Origin: Desulfuromonadaceae bacterium
GTDB taxonomy: Bacteria; Desulfobacterota; Desulfuromonadia; Desulfuromonadales; Desulfuromonadaceae
DNA: 54,801 nucleotides
NCBI GenBank assembly: GCA_016936455.1
Contig: JAFGXV010000021.1
Span: forward strand, 1-54,801
Direction: 5' to 3'
Shown here: positions 1 through 7,623 of the stretch, piece by piece
How positions within the stretch are numbered: position 1 is the first letter of the stretch
Layout of the letters: every line of letters begins with the position of its first letter
Position numbers and translations under genes: made by a program
Notes under the pieces: model-generated
Seen by the model: only the letters and a program-made list of their open reading frames with translations
Told to the model about the DNA's origin: nothing
Database searches by the model: none

Positions 1-954
1 ACCTACACGCCGAACGCCAACTACTTTGGCGATGACAGCTTTACCTACACCAACGAAGAGGGCACCACCGGTACTGTCAATGTCACCGTTAACCCTGTGG
101 ATGATCCGAGCGTTGTCGCCAATGATGCGGCTGTAACGGATGAGGATACACCGGTTGTGATCGACGTACTGGCCAACGATACCGATATCGACGGTCCGGT
201 TTCGCCGGTAGCTTCGGTGACCCAGGGGGCACATGGCAGTGTCAGCATTAACGCGAATGGAACTGTTACCTACTCACCAAATGCTGATTTTAACGGCAAT
301 GACAGCTTTACCTACACCAACACCGAAGGTAATACGGCCAACGTTAGCGTACGCGTGAATCCGGTGGATGATGGCACTGTAATCAGGGATGACAGTGCGA
401 CCACTGATGAAGAGACACCGGTTGTTATCGACGTTTTAGCGAATGATACCGACAGTGATGGTGGAGTTTCTCCCGTTGCCTCAGTCACGCAGGGAGCTAA
501 CGGCAGTGTTGTCCTTAGCGAAAATGGTACGGTAACGTATACTCCGAACGCAGACTTCAATGGCAATGATAGTTTTAACTATACTAATGAAGAAGGTAAC
601 AGCGCCACGGTGACGATCACCGTTAATCCAGTGAACGATCCTCCTGTGGCAACGAACGATCCGGTGGCGGCAGGCGAGTCGATCTCGACAGCAGAAGAGA
701 CAGCTGTAGAGATCAATATTCTGGCGAACGATACGGATATCGACGGTACGATTGATCCGACAACGGTTGATGTTACTCTCGCGCCGTCACATGGCACGGT
801 AGTAATCGATCCTGTGACAGGAAAAGCAACTTACACTCCTGAAGATAATTATAACGGGTTCGACAGCTTTAAATACACAGTCAAAGATAACGAAGGTCTG
901 GTATCCAATGAAGCGACAGTCAATATTGATGTAACGCCAGTGAACGATCCTCCA
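1..954 (+). repeat. Tandem 267-bp coding repeats of the adhesin
   Basis: A partial repeat at the left edge is followed by two close copies starting near 112 and 379. The phrase acaccggttgt recurs 267 bp apart, which is 89 codons. A more diverged copy starts near 649. The array continues off the left edge. Third-base differences between the copies show they are not recent perfect duplications. Confidence 0.85.
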
Positions 955-2637
955 ACAATTACTATTGTTGGTGACGGACAGACTGTTTATGAAGCCGGTT
1001 TAGAAGGTGGCAGTAATCTTGGTTCAACTATTACCACAGTTAGTGGCTCATTTGATGTAAGTGATCCTGATGGGGATAGCGTGAGCTATTCGGCCGGAAG
1101 TTATGAGGGAGATTATGGCATTCTTACGATTGGCGATAATAATACCTGGACGTATCAGCTGAATAAACCGGTTGATAATGATAGCGATGCTAACCCGTCA
1201 GCTACCCTCGGAACAGATTTGATTACAGTCACCGTAGATCATAGAAATGGTGGTACAGCTTCGGCACAAGTTACTATTAATATTTCCGACGACGTACCTA
1301 ATATTGAATCTATTCAATATGCCGTGATCGATAATGAAGCAAATCTATCTGTTTCCGGTGATATCATTGTCACAGGGGCGGATGGAGTAGCCTTTTACAA
1401 GCTGGATGCCGACAGTATCACGGAGCCAAGTGGATTAAGCTATACTTTTTCTAACGATGATACGGTATTAGTAGCTAAAGATAGTTTAGGAAAAGAGGTT
1501 TTTAATCTTAAAATTAATAACGATGGAACTTATGATTTTACGCTAGTCAAACCAGCAACTGAAACCGTTGCACTTTCACCGCCTTTTTCGTCAATAAAGG
1601 ATGCGGTTGACAATCATACCGTGTCGGATTCAGTTGATTTATTTAGTAGCTATGATGCAGAGGGCCACGGCATCGGTGATCCTGTTGGAACTGTTACCTT
1701 TAGCAACGGTTCGAGTGAAAAGCTACTTTCGGTTTCTGCAGATGGATTGGGGCTTGGCAATAATCTTCTAGATTCTGGAACGGTAAATGAAAAGCTACAT
1801 ATGACGTTTGACTCGTTGGTCAGTAATGCAACTTTCAATCTGGGGAATTTTACTGGTGGGAACAATAGCGACTCCATGGTTTGGGAGGTTTACGATTCTG
1901 AAGGTAACGTTTTAGATACTGGGACTATTACGGGAAATTATAATTATTACGACAACAATGGGGATATTCAAACCGCTGCCTTCGCCAATAATGCTAATGT
2001 TGATTACTCAATCGACCTCAGCATTAATGGTTTGGATTCGAACATTTTGTTCAACAGTGTGTCTATTGAGGCTGTGCCTAATGCTAATGATAATGATACC
2101 TCGTTTAAATTTACGGGCTTTGCGATTGAAAAAGCCCTAACTGTAGACGATCAGGATTATAATTTCAGCGTTATCGCAATAGACAATGATGGCTCTGTCA
2201 GTGCAAGTTCCGGTTTTGTCGTAACAGTTGACGGGAGTGGAAATGTGCTTGATGCCTCACCTGCTGACGAAGTCTTGGTCGGCGGACTCGGTGCTGATGT
2301 CTTTAAGTGGGAACTTGGCGATGAGGGTACACCGGACAGCCCTGCGACGGATACGATTTCCGATTTCAATCTGGATTCGTTTGCGCTTGGTGGAGATGCA
2401 CTTGATCTTGCCGATTTACTTCAAGGTGAAGGATCTAATGTTGCTAGCTTGAGTAATTATCTCCACTTCTCAGAGCAAACTCCAGGTGGGAATGCTGTTG
2501 TGGAAGTCAGTAGCAATGGTGATGGTAATGTTGATCAGGTCATTGTTCTTGAGGGGATTGCTCTTACTGATCTTGGAACATCTGATGATCAGATTATCCA
2601 AAGCATGTTGGACAAAGGCAAACTGATCACAGGCTAA
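1..2637 (+). CDS. Giant repetitive type I-secreted adhesin, C-terminal part (5' end outside window)
   Basis: The reading frame is open from the first base, so this is the C-terminal 878 residues of a larger surface protein. It begins with tandem cadherin/Ig-like repeats of about 89 residues, each with a DEDTPVVIDVLANDTD-like start and a DSFTYTN-like end. A VCBS-like domain follows (about 315-435, with DVSDPDGDSVSY), then a less conserved region. The last 120 residues resemble the C-terminal type I secretion signal of large RTX/VCA0849-type adhesins (GGLGADVFKW, then a DTISDFN motif). The many Asp/Asn turns suggest calcium binding. The nearby LapD-, LapG- and TolC-like genes suggest a LapA-type biofilm adhesin. 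The LapG cleavage site would lie in the missing N-terminus, so that link is inferred. High confidence for adhesin; its ligand is unknown. Confidence 0.9.
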   Translation, partial: TYTPNANYFGDDSFTYTNEEGTTGTVNVTVNPVDDPSVVANDAAVTDEDTPVVIDVLANDTDIDGPVSPVASVTQGAHGSVSINANGTVTYSPNADFNGNDSFTYTNTEGNTANVSVRVNPVDDGTVIRDDSATTDEETPVVIDVLANDTDSDGGVSPVASVTQGANGSVVLSENGTVTYTPNADFNGNDSFNYTNEEGNSATVTITVNPVNDPPVATNDPVAAGESISTAEETAVEINILANDTDIDGTIDPTTVDVTLAPSHGTVVIDPVTGKATYTPEDNYNGFDSFKYTVKDNEGLVSNEATVNIDVTPVNDPPTITIVGDGQTVYEAGLEGGSNLGSTITTVSGSFDVSDPDGDSVSYSAGSYEGDYGILTIGDNNTWTYQLNKPVDNDSDANPSATLGTDLITVTVDHRNGGTASAQVTINISDDVPNIESIQYAVIDNEANLSVSGDIIVTGADGVAFYKLDADSITEPSGLSYTFSNDDTVLVAKDSLGKEVFNLKINNDGTYDFTLVKPATETVALSPPFSSIKDAVDNHTVSDSVDLFSSYDAEGHGIGDPVGTVTFSNGSSEKLLSVSADGLGLGNNLLDSGTVNEKLHMTFDSLVSNATFNLGNFTGGNNSDSMVWEVYDSEGNVLDTGTITGNYNYYDNNGDIQTAAFANNANVDYSIDLSINGLDSNILFNSVSIEAVPNANDNDTSFKFTGFAIEKALTVDDQDYNFSVIAIDNDGSVSASSGFVVTVDGSGNVLDASPADEVLVGGLGADVFKWELGDEGTPDSPATDTISDFNLDSFALGGDALDLADLLQGEGSNVASLSNYLHFSEQTPGGNAVVEVSSNGDGNVDQVIVLEGIALTDLGTSDDQIIQSMLDKGKLITG

Positions 2638-2653
2638 ACAGGTAGTTCAACGA

Positions 2654-2989
2654 ATGGTCTATGTAAAAAGAGATAGTTTAGGAAAAATTGTCGCCGTCAG
2701 CACGGAACCAACAGAAGAGTGTTGTGAACCGATGGACAAGACGGCACCCGAGGTGGCTGACTTCTCCCGCTCTTTGGCGGGAGAGGACAGCGCTCTGGCC
2801 AAGTCGGACCTGCCGATGGTGCGGGTGCTGGATGACCTGATCGAGGTGCTTGTCTCGCGTGGAGTGTTGCGGTTTACCGACTTCCCGGACGAGGCGCAGC
2901 GCAAGCTGCTTGAACGGCGCAGCCTGCGTGAGCAGCTGAACAGCCTGAAGCTGTTCGGTGACGAACTGGATGACCTGTGTAACGACTGA
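2654..2989 (+). CDS. Small conserved protein downstream of adhesin (tryptophan-synthase-beta-like name in databases)
   Basis: A 111-residue soluble protein without signal peptide or membrane segment. The start VYVKRDSLGKIVAVS and the acidic C-terminal helices (LRFTDFPDEAQRKLLERRS, then LFGDELDDL) resemble a small family that is often labelled 'tryptophan synthase subunit beta like', although it lacks the size and PLP site of TrpB. It sits 16 bp after the adhesin stop and before a strong terminator, so it is probably cotranscribed with the adhesin. A role in adhesin handling or regulation is only an inference from position. Its function is unknown. Confidence 0.7.
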   Translation: MVYVKRDSLGKIVAVSTEPTEECCEPMDKTAPEVADFSRSLAGEDSALAKSDLPMVRVLDDLIEVLVSRGVLRFTDFPDEAQRKLLERRSLREQLNSLKLFGDELDDLCND

Positions 2990-3012
2990 TTTTGAAGCGA
3001 TCTGAATTGTTC

Positions 3013-3048
3013 AACGCCGCACCCTCATGCAGGGTGCGGCGTTTTTAT
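3013..3048 (+). terminator. Rho-independent terminator of adhesin operon
   Basis: A perfect 13-bp GC-rich stem (3013-3025 with 3031-3043) with loop catgc is followed by a T-rich run. It lies just after the 111-residue gene and ends the plus-strand transcript before the convergent lapD-like gene. Confidence 0.9.
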
Positions 3049-3070
3049 TTTCTGCTTTTTATTTTCTTAT

Positions 3071-4984
3071 TCAAGATTTTAAGCTGATGGCGGGGCCGGT
3101 GAGGCCGTCGAGCCCGAGTTCGGGCAGGGTAATCTTTTCGCCCTGGCTTTGAACGCCTTCGGCAATGACGATCAGACCGATGGTGTGAGCGATCGTACAC
3201 AGGTTGCGCACGATGGTCTGGTTGGCGGCATTGCTGTCGATATCGCGGATCAGGGCGGCGTCGATCTTGATGTAGTCCAGTCCCAAATCATGTAGTTCGC
3301 TGATGCGGACGAAATGGTTGCCGACATGTTCCAGACCAATTTTCCCACCGTGGGCCTTGACCTGGTTGCAGAACTGCTTGAACGCATCCAGCTCGCGGTA
3401 GGCGCCGTATTCCGGGATCTCGAGCCACAGTTTCTCGGCCTGGGCCGGGTTGGTGCGCAGCGCTCTGGCAACGTGAGCACAGAAGCGGGTATCGCGGATG
3501 GCCTGTCGTGACAGGTTGATCCCCAGTGGAATGTTATCAGTGCTGATTTTTTCGAGGGCCTTGTCAAAAACACATTGATCAAACAGGGGCAGCAATCCGC
3601 TCTGTGCCGCCGAGGGAACGATGAGCCCGGCATTGCGCCAGTCTCCTTCAATCAGCACCCGGGCCGGCGCTTCCATGTGCAGCAGTCGGCCGGCGCTGTC
3701 GATGGCCGGGTACTGGCCGAGAGTGATCTGTTTCTGTTTCAGGGCGCTGTCCAGCGCTTCATGCCAGGCGGTCTGATCCGTCAGCGAAACGCGATACCCT
3801 TGCGGGTAGGTGATATGGCTCGCCATCGAGCCCTTCTGCTCGGCGGCGGACAGGGCATTGTCGGTGCGTGATAAAATGACTGAAAGCTGGTCGCCGGGCT
3901 CAAAGGTTGTGGCACCGAGGGGCAGCAGCCGTTCGCCGCTGTAGTCAAGGTCGGTCATGATGCGCTGAAGGATTTCAGCCACCTGTTCGGTGACGGTTTC
4001 TGCCTGGCGGGCACCGCAGGCCAGCAGAGCGAGGTCGGAGCCGTTGAGCCGACCGGCAATCCAGCCGGGATGGCTCTGTGTCAGAGACAGCAGGCATTGC
4101 CCGAGGGTGTGCAGCAGGTCATCGACCTTGTGGCGGCCGAGGGCCTGATTCAGCTCGTCGAGTGCGCTCAGACGGGCAATAATCAGTACGCCGGAAGAAC
4201 TGTCGTCGTCGTGCTCGAGGGTTGATTTGAGCTGGCTGATGAAGGGTTCGCGGTTCAGCAGGCCGGTGATGGTATCGTGGTGGGCCTCGAAGCGCAGCTG
4301 CTCGAGCCGGTTCGCTTCCTCGCTCAGGGTGCGCTGAATCCGGTCCGATAAGCGGTTCATGGCACTGACCAGGGAGCGGAACTCCAGCGTTTTTGGTTCG
4401 ATGATGCGGATAAAGCGCCGATCGCCGATGGCTTCGGCCTGGTCGATGACTTCATGCAGGGGCGTGGTAATCCGGCGCAGGGCTTCGCTGCCGACCCAGC
4501 CGCAGAACAGGAATCCGGCGATAAACCAGACCAGCAGGTTTTTGGTCTGTCGCCACAGGGCTTCGTAGGCAAAGCGGCTGTGGCTCTGCAGGGTGAGGGT
4601 GCCGAACAGCTCCCAGCCGTTCTGGATGGGTGCGGTGCCGGGTTCGATGGTAATAGGGACCAGCTGCTGAAACCAGTCGGGTACGGCGAGGTGCAGCGGG
4701 GGGTTGTCTCGTTCGATCAGGACTGTGCCAGCCTGGTCGGCAATGCGGATAAACTGGTAGTGGCCACTGTCGAACTGGGCGCTGACCAGCAGTTCCAGCG
4801 TTGCCGGGTCCTTGTCGAGCTGTGAAATGGAAAGGGCCAGGGAGCTGACATTGTCCTGATTCTTCAGGTACAGCTGCTGCTGCAGGTAATGGCGGGCGGC
4901 GAGGGTGCTGATGACAAAGGTGCCGCTCAGGGCGATAATGAGCACGATGACGATAGCAATCCAGAGCTGCTTGGTGAGAGACAT
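3071..4984 (-). CDS. lapD: LapD-like c-di-GMP receptor with degenerate GGDEF and EAL domains
   Basis: An inner-membrane receptor of 637 residues. Order: TM1 (about 6-28), periplasmic LapD/MoxY-type domain, TM2 (about 148-166), HAMP, GGDEF-like domain (about 235-390) and EAL-like domain (about 400-637). The GGDEF site reads RLNGSDLAL and the EAL signature reads MEAPARV. Both are degenerate, which fits a binding protein rather than an enzyme. In known Lap systems LapD binds c-di-GMP through its EAL domain and holds the protease LapG in the periplasm, so that the adhesin stays on the surface. The start at 4984 (MSLTKQLW) is chosen because GGAAAGG lies upstream and LapD proteins begin this way; a longer start at 5059 is also open. 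It follows lapG by about 55 bp and is probably cotranscribed. Confidence 0.88.
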   Translation of the reverse strand: MSLTKQLWIAIVIVLIIALSGTFVISTLAARHYLQQQLYLKNQDNVSSLALSISQLDKDPATLELLVSAQFDSGHYQFIRIADQAGTVLIERDNPPLHLAVPDWFQQLVPITIEPGTAPIQNGWELFGTLTLQSHSRFAYEALWRQTKNLLVWFIAGFLFCGWVGSEALRRITTPLHEVIDQAEAIGDRRFIRIIEPKTLEFRSLVSAMNRLSDRIQRTLSEEANRLEQLRFEAHHDTITGLLNREPFISQLKSTLEHDDDSSSGVLIIARLSALDELNQALGRHKVDDLLHTLGQCLLSLTQSHPGWIAGRLNGSDLALLACGARQAETVTEQVAEILQRIMTDLDYSGERLLPLGATTFEPGDQLSVILSRTDNALSAAEQKGSMASHITYPQGYRVSLTDQTAWHEALDSALKQKQITLGQYPAIDSAGRLLHMEAPARVLIEGDWRNAGLIVPSAAQSGLLPLFDQCVFDKALEKISTDNIPLGINLSRQAIRDTRFCAHVARALRTNPAQAEKLWLEIPEYGAYRELDAFKQFCNQVKAHGGKIGLEHVGNHFVRISELHDLGLDYIKIDAALIRDIDSNAANQTIVRNLCTIAHTIGLIVIAEGVQSQGEKITLPELGLDGLTGPAISLKS

Positions 4985-5039
4985 GGCGCTTACCTTTCCG
5001 TCGATGCCGGGCGGCTTATTTGTTTTATCGAAATGTTCA

Positions 5040-5738
5040 TCAGTTGATTCCCTCTTCATGCATGCGCCGAAGGACGTCGCGCCAGTTCGACAGTCGCGAC
5101 AGGGAATTCCCGGCCGATGTCGTGCGGCCGCTGATCCATAATTCCTGGGTGTTGAAACTGAAAACCGGGAACAGATCGCTGCGCTGGGTCGCTGGCAGGA
5201 CTTTCTCGATCAGGTTGTCGAGGATAAGAGGCGGACTGTTCGGTGTCGGATAGTACCCGAGTACCATATGGGCCTGGTTCTGCGGCCCCTCTACCGTCAT
5301 GATGCGGGCGCGGACATAGATCAGTCGCAGCTGTTCAACGGGGATGCCCATCAGGTGGAGAGTGACATATTTGGCAAAAGAGAAATCTTCGCAATCGCCC
5401 TGGCCCAGCCCCAGCGTTTCCAGCGGAGTGGCCCAGTAGTCCGTCTGTTTCCAGGTCAGGCGATCGTCGACATAGCGGGTGCGCTGGTTGAAGAACGTGT
5501 TGACGCGCTCCAGCTGTTGCGCGACGGGGAGGTGTGCGCATTGCTGTTGCAGGCTGAACCAGCAGTCGACGGCATAGGTGCCCGGACGGCCATAGCGCTG
5601 CTCAGCCAGGGTGTGCAGCCGCTGGCTGTCCAGATACATGGCCGGGCAGATCAGGGCAAACAGGCCAGCCCATAGAACGAACAGGAAACAACCGGACAGA
5701 AGTTTAAGGCACAGCTTGTCGGGTTGATAAATGCTCAT
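5040..5738 (-). CDS. lapG: LapG-like periplasmic transglutaminase-like cysteine protease
   Basis: A 232-residue protein of the bacterial transglutaminase-like cysteine proteinase (BTLCP) family. A hydrophobic N-terminal segment (about 11-35) exports or anchors it. The likely catalytic triad is Cys116 (in GDCED), His157 (in AHMVLG) and Asp174 (in LILDNL). In Pseudomonas-type Lap systems LapG cuts the N-terminus of the adhesin and releases it when c-di-GMP is low. It is the first gene of a minus-strand pair with the LapD-like gene, divergent from the TolC-family gene and close to the adhesin. This context supports the Lap assignment. Confidence 0.9.
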   Translation of the reverse strand: MSIYQPDKLCLKLLSGCFLFVLWAGLFALICPAMYLDSQRLHTLAEQRYGRPGTYAVDCWFSLQQQCAHLPVAQQLERVNTFFNQRTRYVDDRLTWKQTDYWATPLETLGLGQGDCEDFSFAKYVTLHLMGIPVEQLRLIYVRARIMTVEGPQNQAHMVLGYYPTPNSPPLILDNLIEKVLPATQRSDLFPVFSFNTQELWISGRTTSAGNSLSRLSNWRDVLRRMHEEGIN

Positions 5739-5941
5739 GGGGTATCAGCCTGTTCATGAGTCGTGAGGTCGGGGTTTGATTTTATTGACAAAAGCAGAAA
5801 TTATTTTCTCAACCATAGCATTAAAAGTTCATATATGTCCTGTACAAACATCCGGGAGTGAGGTATATGGTTTATAAATGAGACTTAGATGTGTTTAATG
5901 ATTCTGTTTCGTTCATTAACTTAATAAACATGGGAGGGCGT

Positions 5942-7414
5942 ATGGGGGTCTGTCGATATTTATGTTTAACGATCGCAGTCATGCTGCTGAGCACGACGAT
6001 CGTCAGTGGTGCAGATGTCAAGTGTTATGAGCTTTTACTGAAGCCACCGGAAACGGATGGCGTGAATGATACGTTGAAAGAGACCGTTTATCAGGCCATT
6101 CGGACGAATCCGGACGTGCTGGCGAGCTGCCAGGCGTTCTGGGCGGCGACCCGCCAGCAGGATGCGGCACGCGGAGGCTATCTGCCGACTGTCGATCTGA
6201 CCGCCCGGGCCGGCTATGAGGGCTATCGCAATAATGGGCTGACCAGCGACTATCAGCCGGGGCAGGTTTCCATCGGTCTCAACCAGATGCTGTATGATGG
6301 TTTTATCACCCGCGATGAGGTGGCGCGTCTTGGCTCAGAGCGGCGTGCCCGTTTCTATGAGCTTCTTGAATCCTTCGAGGGGATCGCGCTCGAGTCGGTA
6401 ACGGCTTATCTTGACGTGCTGCGTTATCGCAGTCTGCTGGCTTACGCCGAGGAGAATCTGCGTCAACATGAGGAAATTTATCGGCAGGTTGAAGAGCGGG
6501 TGCGGGTTGGTGTCGGGAGAGGGGTCGATCTGGACCAGGCCAAGGGGCGCTTGGCTCTGGCTCGCGCCAATCATCGGACGGAAGCCAACAATCTGCACGA
6601 TGTCTGCTGTCGTTATCTGCGGCTGGTGGGTGAGTTGCCGGCTACGGCTCTGAAGCCGCCTAGTGATCTCGTTTATATCCACCTGCCGGAAAAAATTGAG
6701 GCTGCCCTGGTCGAGGCGTTCGACAATAACCCTTCCGTAGCAGCGGCGTTTGAGCGGACGACGGCAGCGCGTGATGCATTAAAAGTGCGTCAGGATGTCT
6801 ATCAGCCCCGGCTCGACTTGAGGGCGCATCACGAGGTGGGTGAGGATCGTGACCGGATTACCGGCAACAGCAACGAAACGATCGTGGAACTGGTCGCCAG
6901 TTTCAATCTCTACCGTGGTGGACGGGACAGCTCGACGATCAAGCAGTTTACCCATCTGTTTAATCAGTCGATTGACCTGCGCGACAAGGTCTGCCGCAAC
7001 GTACGACAGGAACTGGCCATCGCCATGCGGGATATCGAGTTTCTCGACCTGCAGCTGGCTTACCTGAAAGAGCATGAGATGTCCAGCGCCAAGGCGCGTG
7101 AAGCGTACCGCAATCAGTTTGATATCGGCCAGCGGACGCTACTCGACTTGCTTGATACCGAAAACGAGTATTTCGAGGCCCGTCGCGCTTATACCATTGC
7201 ATCGTATGATTATGTTCAGTCGTACGCCCGTTCAGCGGCCAATATGGGCAAGCTGATGACATCCCTCGGCCTGCGCAGCGATGATCTGGGCCAGTTGAGC
7301 TTTATCGGCGATCGGCGTGATGAGTATATTATGTCTCAGTTCTGTTCGGCCGAGGGCATTCCGGAGACATTGTTCCAGTCTGGTGACGTGTCACCTCAAC
7401 CCTGGCTGAAATAA
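5942..7414 (+). CDS. TolC-family outer-membrane efflux/secretion protein (LapE-like)
   Basis: A 490-residue outer-membrane channel of the TolC family, with a signal peptide (MGVCRYLCLTIAVMLLS...) and the usual long helical repeats. It has an AggA/LapE-like look: DAARGGYLPTVDLTARAGYE near the N-terminus and AREAYRNQFDIGQRTLLDLL with a following LDTENEYFEAR near the C-terminus. It probably forms the outer-membrane pore of the type I secretion system for the adhesin. The ABC transporter and membrane-fusion partners are not in the window. The ATG at 5942 is chosen because GGGAGGG lies just upstream and the signal peptide begins there; an upstream GTG at 5891 has no clear ribosome site. Confidence 0.88.
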   Translation: MGVCRYLCLTIAVMLLSTTIVSGADVKCYELLLKPPETDGVNDTLKETVYQAIRTNPDVLASCQAFWAATRQQDAARGGYLPTVDLTARAGYEGYRNNGLTSDYQPGQVSIGLNQMLYDGFITRDEVARLGSERRARFYELLESFEGIALESVTAYLDVLRYRSLLAYAEENLRQHEEIYRQVEERVRVGVGRGVDLDQAKGRLALARANHRTEANNLHDVCCRYLRLVGELPATALKPPSDLVYIHLPEKIEAALVEAFDNNPSVAAAFERTTAARDALKVRQDVYQPRLDLRAHHEVGEDRDRITGNSNETIVELVASFNLYRGGRDSSTIKQFTHLFNQSIDLRDKVCRNVRQELAIAMRDIEFLDLQLAYLKEHEMSSAKAREAYRNQFDIGQRTLLDLLDTENEYFEARRAYTIASYDYVQSYARSAANMGKLMTSLGLRSDDLGQLSFIGDRRDEYIMSQFCSAEGIPETLFQSGDVSPQPWLK

Positions 7415-7441
7415 CATCCCGCTCCTCGACTTTCCGGTTTC

Positions 7442-7486
7442 AAATTCAAAAGGCCTGTACCGTTTCGGATCAGGCCTTTTGAATTT
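7442..7486. terminator. Terminator-like inverted repeat after TolC-family gene
   Basis: A perfect 16-bp inverted repeat (7442-7457 with 7471-7486) that contains aaaaggcctg and caggcctttt around a 13-base loop. The A- and T-rich outer arms make it look like a terminator for the TolC-family gene, able to work in both directions. Confidence 0.8.
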
Positions 7487-7623
7487 CAATGAACACGACC
7501 TGAATCTCTGCAGCGACTTGCAAAACCCCGTTTGCTCATCTAGACTGAAAATTAAAATTATCCTGTTCATTTATTGATGCGCGTCGCGTCGTCGTGCTGT
7601 TTTTTCCTGCAGGGAGGGATCGC

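Noticed and set aside
1..954. CRISPR-like array
   Set aside because: Units are 267 bp, coding, and in frame with the adhesin; no short palindromic repeats or spacers.
2654..2989. A tryptophan synthase beta subunit
   Set aside because: Only 111 residues, no PLP-lysine or TrpB core; the name is a database carry-over.
5785..5790. TTGACA box upstream of the TolC-family gene
   Set aside because: No acceptable -10 box at 16-18 bp on the plus strand, so not called as a promoter.
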